The notes: a model not told the origin generated them from the letters alone. Positions 27,018 to 35,864 are shown, counted from the first letter of the stretch. The stretch is DNA of 64,000 nt from Candidatus Binatia bacterium (GCA_036493895.1 DASXOZ010000006.1:1-64000), one strand, 5' to 3'. Program-made: numbers and translations.

Positions 27018-28739
27018 ATGAGTGAGCGCCCGATTCTTCTCAACAGCGCGTCGCGACATCGTTTCGTCGCGAGCGTGCGCCAGCTCGCGCGTTCACCGGT
27101 AGGGCCGCGCGTCAAGCTCTATTTCTGTTCGCTTCTTCTGCTGCTGCTGACGATCAACGGGCTCAACGTCGCAAGCAGCTTCATCGGCCGCGACTTCATG
27201 ACCGCGGTAGCCGGCCGCAATTCCACCGAATTCCTCCAGCAGACGTTTCGCTACGTCGGAATCCTGCTCGTGCTGACGCTCGTCGCGACGATCATCCGCT
27301 GGGTCGAGGAGAGGCTTGGGCTGCTGTGGCGCGAGTTCCTGACGACGCGCCTGGTGGATCTCTACATCGGCGAGCACCTCTACCACCGGCTGGCGCAGTC
27401 CGAGCGCATCGCCAACCCGGACCAGAGGATCACCGACGACGCGAAGGCATTCACGACGACGACCGTCTCGTTCATGCTGCTGGTGCTCAACGCGACGCTG
27501 GCCGTGATCTCGTTTTCCGGCGTCCTGTGGAGCATCAGCCCGATGCTGTTCGTCGTCGCGGTCAGCTACGCGACCGTCGGGTCGGCGGTCGCGTTCTGGC
27601 TCGGCAGGCCGCTCATCTGGATCAACTACGACCAGTTCGATCGCGAGGCAGAACTGAGGTCCGACCTGGTGCAGGTGCGCGAGCACAGCGAGTTTGTCGC
27701 GCTGGCGCACTACGAAGACCATTTCCTCGACCGCCTGCACATGCGCATCCAGCGACTGGTTTTCAACTACCGCAAGCTGATCGCGGTCAACCGCAATTTG
27801 AATTTCTTCACGAACGGCTACAACTACCTGATCCAGGTGATTCCCGTGCTCGTGGTCGCGCCGATGTACATCCGCGGCGAGATCGAGTTCGGCGTCATCA
27901 CCCAGTCGACGATCGCGTTCGCACAACTTCTCGGCGGCTTCTCGCTGATCGTGACGCAGTTCCAGTCCATCTCGTCGTTTACCGCCGTCGTCGCGCGCCT
28001 CGACCACTTCAGCGAGGCAAGGGACGAGCTCGAAAACGCGGCCCCGTGTCCCATCGAAGTCAGCGACGGCCAGGACGGTCTCGAGTTCGACGACCTGACG
28101 CTCACCTCGCCGGAGGACGGGCGGGTGCTGCTGAAGGACCTGACGCTGACGGTGGAACGCGGCACCCGGCTGCTGGTGACCGGGCCGAACGAGATGGTCA
28201 AGATCGCACTGTTCCGGGCCACCGGCATGCTCTGGGAAAGCGGCAGCGGCCGCATCGTGCGCCCCGCCCATCGCTGCATCTGTTTCGTGCCCGAACGCCC
28301 GTACCTGCCGCCGGGAACGCTGCGGCAGATCTTCATTCCACCGGAGTGCGCCAAGCCTTCGGACGAGAAACGCATCCACGAGACGCTGGCCTCGCTCGAC
28401 CTCAGCGAAGCGCTCGAGCGCATCGGCGGCCTCGACGTCGAGCGGGACTGGGACGACATCCTCTCTCTCGGCGAGCTGCAGCGCCTGGCCATCGCCCGGG
28501 TGCTGCTCGTCGCTCCCGACTACGCGTTCCTCGATCGCCTCGAGACGACGCTGGAGCCGGAGCGGCTGACGCATGCGATATCGATGCTGGCCGCGGCCGG
28601 AATCACGTACGTCACGATCAGTCGCGGCGACGGCGAGCAGGCGAGCAATTACGACCAGGTGCTCGAGCTCTCCGGTGACGGGCCCTGGACTCTGAAGTCT
28701 GCGGCTGAAGAAGCCGCCAAGCCGGCGGCGACGGCCTGA
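27018..28739 (+). CDS. SbmA/BacA-type ABC half-transporter with degenerate ATPase motifs
   Basis: A 573-residue fused permease-ATPase of the SbmA/BacA-YddA (peroxisomal ABCD-like) type. The membrane domain (residues 1-340) shows six helices and the family segment NPDQRITDD. The nucleotide-binding domain keeps its fold and signature loop (LSLGELQRLAIAR, 482-494) but has lost its catalytic residues. The Walker A region, expected GPNGSGKS, reads GPNEMVKIA (389-397); the Q-loop Gln is Glu (PERPYLP); Walker B ends FLDR instead of FLDE; and the H-loop His is replaced (SRGDG). The frame is intact over its full length, so the protein is probably made. It may have become an ATP-independent carrier, as SbmA/BacA themselves lack an ATPase. 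A DUF4105 gene follows. Confidence 0.88.
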   Translation: MSERPILLNSASRHRFVASVRQLARSPVGPRVKLYFCSLLLLLLTINGLNVASSFIGRDFMTAVAGRNSTEFLQQTFRYVGILLVLTLVATIIRWVEERLGLLWREFLTTRLVDLYIGEHLYHRLAQSERIANPDQRITDDAKAFTTTTVSFMLLVLNATLAVISFSGVLWSISPMLFVVAVSYATVGSAVAFWLGRPLIWINYDQFDREAELRSDLVQVREHSEFVALAHYEDHFLDRLHMRIQRLVFNYRKLIAVNRNLNFFTNGYNYLIQVIPVLVVAPMYIRGEIEFGVITQSTIAFAQLLGGFSLIVTQFQSISSFTAVVARLDHFSEARDELENAAPCPIEVSDGQDGLEFDDLTLTSPEDGRVLLKDLTLTVERGTRLLVTGPNEMVKIALFRATGMLWESGSGRIVRPAHRCICFVPERPYLPPGTLRQIFIPPECAKPSDEKRIHETLASLDLSEALERIGGLDVERDWDDILSLGELQRLAIARVLLVAPDYAFLDRLETTLEPERLTHAISMLAAAGITYVTISRGDGEQASNYDQVLELSGDGPWTLKSAAEEAAKPAATA

Positions 28740-28840
28740 AGCGTGCCCTGCTGCGCTCGGCAGCGACCGATCCTGCGCGCGACCGATCCTCCACGCCGTT
28801 TGGAATCCGGGCAGGCGAGACATAGTCACCCGACACGCCG

Positions 28841-29827
28841 TTGATCGTTTTCACACGCATCCTTGCCGCGCTCGTTCTGTTGCCGACTGTCCTGTTCGCC
28901 GCCGGCGCCCTGCACTTCTCGACGCTGTCGCGGTCCTTCGCGGAGCCGGCCGCGATGGCGCTGGCCGTGCTCGGCGTTGCCGGCATCGTCGGGGTGTTTG
29001 CCAGGCGCCTGAGGCCCGCGCTCTACCTGCTGCTTGCAGCGCTGGCCGTCACGTTCGTCTGGTTTCGCAGCATCGAGCCGTCCAACGACCGCCAGTGGCA
29101 GCAGGACGTGTCGTTGCAGCCGTGGGCCGAGGTCAACGATGACGTCGTGACCTTCCACAACGTCCGCAATTTCGACTACCGCAGCGAGACCGATTTCACT
29201 CCGGCCTGGTACGACAAGAGCTACAAGTTGAGCGATCTCGATGAGCTCGACGTGGTCGCGTCCTACTGGATGGGCAAGGACATCGCCCACTTGCTGGTGA
29301 GCTTCGGCTTCGGCGGCCGCGACTATCTCGCCGTCTCGATCGAGACGCGCAAGGAAGTCGGCGAATCGTACTCGACGCTGGCCGGCTTCTTCCGCCGCTA
29401 CGAGCTGTTCTACGTGGTCGCCGACGAACGCGACCTCATCGGCGTGCGTACCAACTACCGCAAGGATCCGCCCGAGGACGTCTACGCCTACCGCACGAAC
29501 GCGCCGCGCGAGAACATCCGGAGCCTGTTCCTCGATTACGTGCGCGCGATCAACGACCTGCGCGAGCATCCGGAGTTCTACAATACGCTGACGACCAACT
29601 GTACGACGACGATCTGGCGTCACACGCTGGTCAACAGCAACGCCAATCCGCTGAGCTGGAAAATCCTGGCCAGCGGCCACGTGCCCGAGTACCTGTATGA
29701 GCTCGGTCGCATCAACACCAGCATGCCGTTCGACGAGCTCGAGCGGCGCTCCCGCGTCAACGACGCGGCGCAGGCCGCCGGCAAGGCCGCCGATTTTTCG
29801 CAGCGGATCCGCGCCGGCCTTCCGTAG
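28841..29827 (+). CDS. DUF4105 (Lnb-type N-terminal domain) membrane-anchored protein
   Basis: A 328-residue protein. Three hydrophobic segments lie near the N-terminus (about 5-25, 35-50, 58-75), followed by a periplasmic domain matching DUF4105: VTFHNVRNFDYRSETDF, FGFGGRDYLAVSIETRKE and the conserved Cys segment TLTTNCTTTIWRHT. The Cys-containing NCTT and an upstream His suggest a papain/NlpC-like fold, and a relative forms the N-terminal domain of some lipoprotein acyltransferases (Lnb). The start is a TTG. The TAG stop lies at the edge of an inverted-repeat element. Placed 100 bases after the ABC gene, it may be in the same transcript. Confidence 0.82.
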   Translation: MIVFTRILAALVLLPTVLFAAGALHFSTLSRSFAEPAAMALAVLGVAGIVGVFARRLRPALYLLLAALAVTFVWFRSIEPSNDRQWQQDVSLQPWAEVNDDVVTFHNVRNFDYRSETDFTPAWYDKSYKLSDLDELDVVASYWMGKDIAHLLVSFGFGGRDYLAVSIETRKEVGESYSTLAGFFRRYELFYVVADERDLIGVRTNYRKDPPEDVYAYRTNAPRENIRSLFLDYVRAINDLREHPEFYNTLTTNCTTTIWRHTLVNSNANPLSWKILASGHVPEYLYELGRINTSMPFDELERRSRVNDAAQAAGKAADFSQRIRAGLP

Positions 29828-29878
29828 CAGGCCGCGGAAAAACCATTCCCGTCCGACCGGGGTTTTCCCGCAGCCTGC
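29825..29878. repeat. Short inverted-repeat element of the GCAGGYTGCGGAAAAACC family
   Basis: The left arm GCAGGCCGCGGAAAAACC and right arm GGTTTTCCCGCAGCCTGC pair with two mismatches around a 16-base centre. The element starts at the TAG stop codon of the DUF4105 gene and fills the gap to the convergent Gly-rich gene. It is a compact version of the longer element at 46.2 kb and could act as a terminator for either gene. Confidence 0.65.
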
Positions 29879-29890
29879 CGGCTGTTTTCG

Positions 29891-31123
29891 CTATTGCGGC
29901 GGCGGATCCGAGACCATGTACGTGGGGCTGCCGCCCGCGTACGTCTGCGTGTACCACGTCGCTCCGCACTGGTAGTAGGACAGCCCTCCTGCGACGACGG
30001 CGACCGGCGGGCACGGCAGCGTCGCAACGTAAACGACCTGCGGCTGCACGATCGCAGTCGAGACGACCGCCGCGGTGCCGGCAATCAGCGCGCCGGCGAG
30101 CATCGCGTCACCCCAGTCATCGTCGTCCCAGTGATCGTGGTGGTAGTCGTCGTCGTAGTGGTTGTCGCCGTGGTAGTCGTCGGAGATGTCGCTTATCGCA
30201 TCGGACCTGTTCCCCTGGCGATCGGTCCTGTTCTCCTGGCGGGTGTCGGTTCGATCCGTGCGGTTGTCCTGGCGGTTCTCGCTGCGGTCGGTGCGGTTGT
30301 CCTGGCGGTCACCGCGACTTTCGGTGCGGTTGTCCTGGCGCCCCGTGCGGTTTTCCTGGCCGGCCTGGCGTGTGTCGGCACGGTTTTGCTGACCGCTCTG
30401 GCGTGTACCGGCGCGATTGTCCGCAGTGGAAGGCCGCGACCCCTGCGAGGCGCCGGCGCGCTTGTCTCCGCCTGCGCCCGCGCGTGATCCCTGGGAAGAA
30501 TTCGCGCGGTTGGATGCCCCACCGCCCGGCTGCTTGCCGGCCGAGCCCGCGGCGGCGCGATCACTCGTGCCTGCGGTCGCTCCACCTCGATTCGCTCCTG
30601 AAGTCGCTCCACCTCGATTCGCTCCTGCGGTCGCGCCCCCACGATTCGCTCCTGCAGTCGCTCCGCCTCGATTCGCTGCTCCGGCCGTGGCTCCGCCGCG
30701 GTTCGCTGCTCCGGCCGTTGCTCCGCCGCGGTTCATCGCTCCAGCGGTCGCGCCGCCGCGGTTCGTTGCGCCGGCGGTCGCGCCGCCGCGATTGGCGCTG
30801 CCTGCGGAGCCGCGCTGCGCTGCCCCGGAAGAGGATCCGGGGCGGCTCGTCGCGCGCCCGGCTCCGGACGAGAAGCCCCCGCCCGATGCCGCTCCGCCGC
30901 GGTTGTAGCCGCCGCGAGAGGAGCCGCCGCCACCGCGCGAGTACCCGCCGCCGCCGCCGCCGCCGCGGCCGCCGCCGCCGCCACCGCGAGAAGCGCCGCC
31001 GCCGCCGCGGCCGCCGCCGCCGCGACCTCCGCCGCCGCGTGCCTGGCAATCGACGGCTGCGAGCATGGAAATGAACACTGCGGCCGTTGCGACCGCGACT
31101 GCGCGCATCAGTTTAGGCTTCAT
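29891..31123 (-). CDS. Exported Gly-rich/Asn-Arg-rich repeat protein
   Basis: A 410-residue protein with a signal peptide (MKPKLMRAVAVATAAVFISM). The mature chain is a mosaic: Gly/Arg-rich (about 29-80); eight NRGGAT repeats of nine or ten residues (111-186); a polar region with repeats of the type RQDNRTD (about 245-305); an acidic His-rich patch DDDYHHDHWDDDDWGD that could bind metal; a Gly/Ala hydrophobic helix AMLAGALIAGTAAVVSTAIV; and a conserved-looking end LSYYQCGATWYTQTYAGG. This end resembles families with YYxxxGxWYxxxY tails found next to DUF2092 genes. Its ATG overlaps the stop of the DUF2092 lipoprotein gene (ATGA), so the two are coupled. It is likely an envelope or surface component. 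Confidence 0.75.
   Translation of the reverse strand: MKPKLMRAVAVATAAVFISMLAAVDCQARGGGGRGGGGRGGGGASRGGGGGGRGGGGGGGYSRGGGGSSRGGYNRGGAASGGGFSSGAGRATSRPGSSSGAAQRGSAGSANRGGATAGATNRGGATAGAMNRGGATAGAANRGGATAGAANRGGATAGANRGGATAGANRGGATSGANRGGATAGTSDRAAAGSAGKQPGGGASNRANSSQGSRAGAGGDKRAGASQGSRPSTADNRAGTRQSGQQNRADTRQAGQENRTGRQDNRTESRGDRQDNRTDRSENRQDNRTDRTDTRQENRTDRQGNRSDAISDISDDYHGDNHYDDDYHHDHWDDDDWGDAMLAGALIAGTAAVVSTAIVQPQVVYVATLPCPPVAVVAGGLSYYQCGATWYTQTYAGGSPTYMVSDPPPQ
30566..30793 (-). repeat. Eight tandem NRGGAT coding repeats (27-30 bp)
   Basis: Five ten-residue units followed by three nine-residue units with the consensus ANRGGATAGA. Near-identical DNA between neighbouring copies suggests recent expansion, and copy number is likely to vary between strains. 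Confidence 0.8.
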
Positions 31124-31953
31124 CGCGCTTTTGCCTCCTTCGACGGCTTGGCTGCAGCCGGGGCGACCTGGGGCGCGAACGCGATCCTGGTCGCGCCGGA
31201 AGACGGCTGGAATGCGAATGTCGAATCACGAAGAACCGGGGCGAGGTTCCAGTCGTCCAGCATCGCCCTGTACTGCGGCTCCCCATCGGCTTCGGGGTAC
31301 GTCAGCACCACGCGAAGCAGGAGGGGATTCTTGCCGGCAGCGATCCATAGCTGGTAGTCGGCACCGTCGGTGCGCGCGGCGATGTGGTGAGCCGGCGTCC
31401 CGAGGATCGACGTCTCCTCGACGTACTCCACGTCGCGGGAGCGCCTGTCCAGCTGGTCCGGCAGCGTGCTGACCAGCAGCAGCGCGAGCGGAAACGGCAT
31501 CCGCAATCCCTGGATGAAATAGGCGATCGAACCATCGAGCGTCGGCTTTGCGGCGGCCTGGGCGTAAACGTTGCGACTGAGATCCTGGGCCGTGATCGTG
31601 GTGCCATCGAACAGCGCCAAGCTCCTGTCCCCATCGCTCTGCTCGACGTCGACGCGCATCCGCTGCTTGCTCCGATCCACGACAAAGGTGCGGTGCTCCA
31701 TGAATTCGAGCTTGCGGCCGTCGTCCTGCACGGAGTCATAGCCGCAGGTGACGTGGACACTGAAGTGCGGCTGCGAGGAGAGGAATTGCGCCATCTGCTG
31801 CAGGATTGCCGACGGATCCGGGTTTGCCTGCGCCTGCGCCTGCGCAGGCACCGTCGGGTGCTCGTGCGCCGTCGCGGCGCAGCCCGCCAGCGCCAGTGCC
31901 GCCAGTACAACGAGGTGCGGTGCCGCCGGCAGTTGCCACTTTGCCTTTTCCAT
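31120..31953 (-). CDS. DUF2092 lipoprotein
   Basis: A 277-residue protein with a lipobox (ALALAGC) near residue 27, so it is predicted to be lipid-anchored. The body matches DUF2092: AILQQMAQFLSSQPHFSVHV, then GRKLEFMEHRTFVVDRSKQR, DGTTITAQDL and a LolA-like beta arrangement ending with YRAMLDDWNLAP. The fold is probably related to outer-membrane lipoprotein carriers, but its role is unknown. AGGAGGG precedes the chosen ATG. It is the first gene of a two-gene unit with the overlapping Gly-rich protein, a pairing I recall from other genomes. Confidence 0.85.
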   Translation of the reverse strand: MEKAKWQLPAAPHLVVLAALALAGCAATAHEHPTVPAQAQAQANPDPSAILQQMAQFLSSQPHFSVHVTCGYDSVQDDGRKLEFMEHRTFVVDRSKQRMRVDVEQSDGDRSLALFDGTTITAQDLSRNVYAQAAAKPTLDGSIAYFIQGLRMPFPLALLLVSTLPDQLDRRSRDVEYVEETSILGTPAHHIAARTDGADYQLWIAAGKNPLLLRVVLTYPEADGEPQYRAMLDDWNLAPVLRDSTFAFQPSSGATRIAFAPQVAPAAAKPSKEAKAR

Positions 31954-31987
31954 CGTCCGGATTCCCTCCTGCCGTCGGCGACGGCTG

Positions 31988-32310
31988 TCAAAGCGTTCCC
32001 AAATCATGGGAGGTTTTTCGCTGCCACTGCAAGCGGATCGGGTTTACAATCCGCCGCCCCAGCGTCCCGCCGACGCGCAGGTTGGACAGGGCGCGTCATT
32101 GCGTACGCCGTCCACGGTCGAGCGTCCCCCGTCGTAATACGTCGTGTCCAGCGCAGCCCAGCTCGCGAACGGAAAGCTGTAGACAAAGTGGCTCTGCACG
32201 GCAACGACGGGGTTCGCCTTGCGCGTGTGGCCGCGGAAACATTCGTCGTTGTCGGCGAACGCCGTGACCGCCGTGTCCAGTTCCAGCGTAAGACTGCCGA
32301 ACGTTTTCGA
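31988..32310 (-). pseudogene. C-terminal remnant of a MetA-pathway-type outer-membrane transporter
   Basis: The translation LELDTAVTAFADNDECFRGH, RKANPVVAVQSHFVYSF, WAALDTTYYDGGRSTVDGV matches the barrel strands of the phenol-degradation (MetA-pathway) outer-membrane protein family. After GVRNDA the family pattern continues in another frame as LSNLRVGGTLGRR, showing a frameshift, and the N-terminal two thirds are absent. The region was therefore once a longer gene, now overlapping the DUF2092 promoter and the cytochrome leader. Confidence 0.6.
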
Positions 32311-32426
32311 CGCGCCGGGGCGGAGCCCGGCGCAGCAACTTGGATGTTTGTGGAGCTTTGCTGTCAAGCGTCTCGACACCCGGGCGTTGAGCCGCGCACC
32401 AGCGCTGCTATCGTCCGCGGCCTTCG

Positions 32427-34790
32427 ATGTCGCCACACCTGTTTCCCGGGCCTGGCGCCGCAGCCACACTCCTGCTGATCGTCGCAGCCGTCGCACCTGT
32501 CCCTGCGGCGGCAAGCGCCGCCGCGGCCAATTCGCCCGAGAAGGCCGCTGCCGTCGTTCGAGTCGCGATGCCCGACGGCTTCGTCGGTTCTGCAAAGTGC
32601 CGGGGCTGCCACGAGGACGACTGGCAACGCTGGTCATCGTCGCACCACGCCAAGGCGATGCTCGAGCCATCGGACTCGAGCGTGATCGGCGATTTCCACG
32701 ATGTGCGCTTCGATAGCGCGCGCGGGCCCTCGCTCTTTCATCGAGGCGCCGCCGACAGCGGCGACTGGCTCGTCGAGGCGCGCGGGCCACACGGCGAGCG
32801 CCACGACTATCCGGTGCGCTATGTGTTCGGCATCGATCCGCTTCAGCAGCTTCTTCTCGAGTTGCCGGGCGGGCGGCTGCAGGCCTATCCGGTCGCGTGG
32901 GATGCCAGGCCGAAAGAGCGTGGCGGCCAGCGCTGGTTCGACCTTGCTCCTGGCGACGCTTCGAAGCCGGGAGACGCCCTGGACTGGACCGGATACATGC
33001 GCAACTGGAACCTCCAGTGCGCGTCGTGCCATTCGACGGCGCTGCGCAAGAATCTCGACGTCGCGACGAAAACGTACGCGACGACGTTCGCCGAAATCAA
33101 CGTGGCGTGCGAGGCATGCCATGGCCCCGGCGCGAAACACGTCGAGTGGGCGGCTTCGGCAAAGCCGCCGTTCGGCGGCGCCGCTTCCGAGGGGCTTGCC
33201 GTCGTGCTTCCACGATGGAGCCGCGATGCCTGGCAATTCGCCGCGCCCACGGTTGCCATCGCTTCCCGTACTTCGCCGCCGACCGAGGCGCAGACCACGA
33301 CGTGCGCTCCGTGCCATTCGCGCCGCTCCCTTCTCAAGGAAGACGCTCCAGCAGATGCGAGCCTTTACGAAAGCGCGCGGCCGCAGTGGATCTCCGAACC
33401 GTCGTACTACGGCGACGGACAGCAGCACGACGAGGTTTACGTCTGGGGGTCCTTCCTGCTGTCGAAGATGTCCCAGCGCGGCGTCGTCTGCGCCGACTGC
33501 CACGATTCGCACTCGCTTGCGCTGCGTGCCGACGGAAACGCGCTGTGCACCAGATGCCATCGCAGCGAAGTGTTCGACGTCGAGAGCCATCATCATCACG
33601 ACGCAGCGAGCACGGGCGCCCGCTGCGTCGAGTGCCACATGCCCGAGACGACATACATGGGAGTCGACGCCCGCCGGGATCACCTGATCCAGGTCCCGAG
33701 GCCCGACCTCGATGCCGAGGCCAGGGTTCCCGATGCGTGTACCCGCTGCCATGCCGGCAAGACCGCCGCGTGGGCTGTCGATGCGATGGATCGGTTCTAC
33801 GGGCCGCAGTGGCGACGGCGACCGTCTGCACCGACGACGCTCGCTTCCGCAGCAAAGCGCGGCGCCGTCGGTGCAGCCCAGCTTCTCGCTCTCGCCGAAG
33901 ACAAGTCGCAGCCCTCGCTGCTTCGCGCCTCGGCGGTGGCCGCTGCGGAAAATGGTGCCATGCCGGCGTCGGTGACGGCTCTCGGCCGCCTGCTTCGCGA
34001 CGACGATGCAGGCGTGCGCCTGGCGTCGCTGGACCTCCTCGGGGGCGTCGCACCGGCCCAGGCGCCCACGCTCGCATCACCGCTCCTGGACGATCCCGTG
34101 CGCACGGTGAGAATCACGGCGGCAGCGCTTCTGGCCGATGCGCCGGACGCTGCCATGACCGCGGCCGCGCGAGCCTCGCGGGATCGTGAGCTGGCCGAGT
34201 ATGTGGCCTCCCAGCAGCTCAACGCCGACCAGCCCTTCGCCGACGTCAACCTCGGCAACCTGCGTGCGCGCCAGCATCGGCAGGCCGACTCGCGCGCGGC
34301 GTTCGAGGCTGCGATCGCGATCGATCCCGCGGACGCGGCCGCTTACGTGAACCTTGCCGACGTCGATCGCGCGTTCGGCGACGAGGCCGGCTGCCGCGAC
34401 GTTCTCGCGCGAGGCCTGAAAGCATTGCCCGATTCGGCCGCACTGCGGCATGCGCGAGGACTCGCGCTCGTGCGCGACGGCCGTGCAGCCGAGGCGTTGG
34501 CCGACCTCGAAGCCGCGGCGCGGCTGGACGCGGGCGCTGCGCGCTACGCTTACGTCTACGGAGTCGCGCTGCATTCGCTCGGTCGCTCCGCCGACGCCGT
34601 TTCCGTTCTCGAAAGGGCCGAATCCGCGCATCCTTACGACGTGGAGATCCTCCAGGCGCTCGTCGAGATGCTCGCAACATCCGGGCACGACGACGAGGCG
34701 CTCGGTTTCGCGACCAAGCTGGCACAGGCTCTTCCCGGCGACCCGGACGTCGCACGGATGATCGCTGCGCTGCAGGCCGCAGAGCGCTGA
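32427..34790 (+). CDS. Exported eight-heme c-type cytochrome with HEAT and TPR repeats
   Basis: A 787-residue protein with a signal peptide (SPHLFPGPGAAATLLLIVAAVA). Eight CxxCH heme sites occur between residues 58 and 442: CRGCH, CASCH, CEACH, CAPCH, CADCH, CTRCH, CVECH and CTRCH. Their spacing recalls the cytochrome c554/hydroxylamine-oxidoreductase-like multiheme superfamily. An alpha-helical HEAT-like section (about 470-590) and about five TPR units (about 600-787, with AEYVASQQLNADQPFADVNL) follow. It should act in the periplasm or at the outer membrane in electron transfer, with the repeats docking partners. No quinol oxidase or reductase genes adjoin it. Confidence 0.9.
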   Translation: MSPHLFPGPGAAATLLLIVAAVAPVPAAASAAAANSPEKAAAVVRVAMPDGFVGSAKCRGCHEDDWQRWSSSHHAKAMLEPSDSSVIGDFHDVRFDSARGPSLFHRGAADSGDWLVEARGPHGERHDYPVRYVFGIDPLQQLLLELPGGRLQAYPVAWDARPKERGGQRWFDLAPGDASKPGDALDWTGYMRNWNLQCASCHSTALRKNLDVATKTYATTFAEINVACEACHGPGAKHVEWAASAKPPFGGAASEGLAVVLPRWSRDAWQFAAPTVAIASRTSPPTEAQTTTCAPCHSRRSLLKEDAPADASLYESARPQWISEPSYYGDGQQHDEVYVWGSFLLSKMSQRGVVCADCHDSHSLALRADGNALCTRCHRSEVFDVESHHHHDAASTGARCVECHMPETTYMGVDARRDHLIQVPRPDLDAEARVPDACTRCHAGKTAAWAVDAMDRFYGPQWRRRPSAPTTLASAAKRGAVGAAQLLALAEDKSQPSLLRASAVAAAENGAMPASVTALGRLLRDDDAGVRLASLDLLGGVAPAQAPTLASPLLDDPVRTVRITAAALLADAPDAAMTAAARASRDRELAEYVASQQLNADQPFADVNLGNLRARQHRQADSRAAFEAAIAIDPADAAAYVNLADVDRAFGDEAGCRDVLARGLKALPDSAALRHARGLALVRDGRAAEALADLEAAARLDAGAARYAYVYGVALHSLGRSADAVSVLERAESAHPYDVEILQALVEMLATSGHDDEALGFATKLAQALPGDPDVARMIAALQAAER

Positions 34791-34894
34791 GCGACAAATC
34801 GCTTCGTCGCCGGCTTGCGATCCCGGCTGCACCAAATCTCCTTGACTGGCCCCGGGCCCGGCGTAGCGTCCACACGTCGGGGGAGGGCTCGAGC

Positions 34895-35791
34895 ATGAAA
34901 ACAGTCCTGCAACGTATCGGGGTCGGCGCGGCGCTCGCGGCGGCTGCCGCGCTGGCAAGCTGCGGAGGGTCGGCCAGCTGGGACGACAACGTCAGCTTCC
35001 AGGCGGTCGCCTTCGGCGATCACACCTTCGTTGCGGCCGGCGAAGATTTTTCGATCTGGAACTCGGCGGATGGCCACACCTTCTATAACCAGGGCCACGA
35101 CGGCACCGGCTTCCTGCGCACCGTGAATTTCGGCGGAGGACTGTGGGTTGCAGCCGGAGACAACGGCTTCGTCATCACGTCGCACAACAGCGCCGACTGG
35201 TTCGCGCAGTACCTTCCGACCGACCGCGACATGTACGCGTCCGCCTTCGGCAACGGCATCTACGTGCTGGCCGGCGACGACGGCACGGTCTTCCGCTCGA
35301 CCAATGCCGGAGCGTGGTTCCGCATCGACACGGCGCCGGGCGAGCACCTGGACTCGATGGTCTACGCGCAGGGACAGTTCGTCGTCGTCGGCTCCGACGG
35401 GACGGTTCTGACGTCCGTCGACGGCCAGGTCTGGATCCCGCGCAACTCCGGTACCATCGAAAACCTGCGCGCGCTCGCGTTCGGGTCCGGTCTCTTCGTC
35501 GCGGTGGGAACCAACGGTGTGATCCTGACGTCGCCCGACGCGATCGACTGGAGCGAGAAGGCGTCGCCGACTCTCCAGGACCTCGAGGCGATCACGTACG
35601 GCGCCGGCCGCTTCGTTGCCGTCGGTCGCAACGGCGCGCTCGTGACCTCCGACGACGGCGATTCGTTCTTCGAGGGCGATGCGGGGACCGGAGGCGACCT
35701 GGCGGGAATCGCCTTCGGCGATGGGCTGTTCGTTGCCGTCGGCAGCAACGGCAAGATCCAGAACTCGACCGACGGGCTGCACTGGTACTGA
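34895..35791 (+). CDS. Lipoprotein with beta-propeller-like repeats
   Basis: A 298-residue protein with lipobox AALASCGG, predicted lipid-anchored. The body is built from about seven repeats of roughly 40 residues with the consensus GLFVAVGTNGVILTSPDAIDW (for example FVVVGSDGTVLTSVDGQVW and FVAVGRNGALVTSDDGDSF). This resembles the propeller blades of BNR/Ycf48-type (photosystem assembly factor-like) proteins. No catalytic residues can be inferred; a binding or scaffold role is likely. The gene is transcribed after the cytochrome but 104 bases away, so co-transcription is possible and not certain. Confidence 0.82.
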   Translation: MKTVLQRIGVGAALAAAAALASCGGSASWDDNVSFQAVAFGDHTFVAAGEDFSIWNSADGHTFYNQGHDGTGFLRTVNFGGGLWVAAGDNGFVITSHNSADWFAQYLPTDRDMYASAFGNGIYVLAGDDGTVFRSTNAGAWFRIDTAPGEHLDSMVYAQGQFVVVGSDGTVLTSVDGQVWIPRNSGTIENLRALAFGSGLFVAVGTNGVILTSPDAIDWSEKASPTLQDLEAITYGAGRFVAVGRNGALVTSDDGDSFFEGDAGTGGDLAGIAFGDGLFVAVGSNGKIQNSTDGLHWY

Positions 35792-35852
35792 AGCCCGGCC
35801 GGGGAATCAGCCCGCACGATCGGGGCGCCGGCGCACGCGTGAGGTGCGCCGA

Positions 35853-35864
35853 TGCCTGACCCCA
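35853..35864. repeat. Single copy of the TGCCTGACCCCA repeat core
   Basis: The 12-base core found in the tandem pair at 7.9 kb recurs in the 100-base gap between two convergent genes. It is short enough that chance cannot be excluded from this copy alone. Confidence 0.35.
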
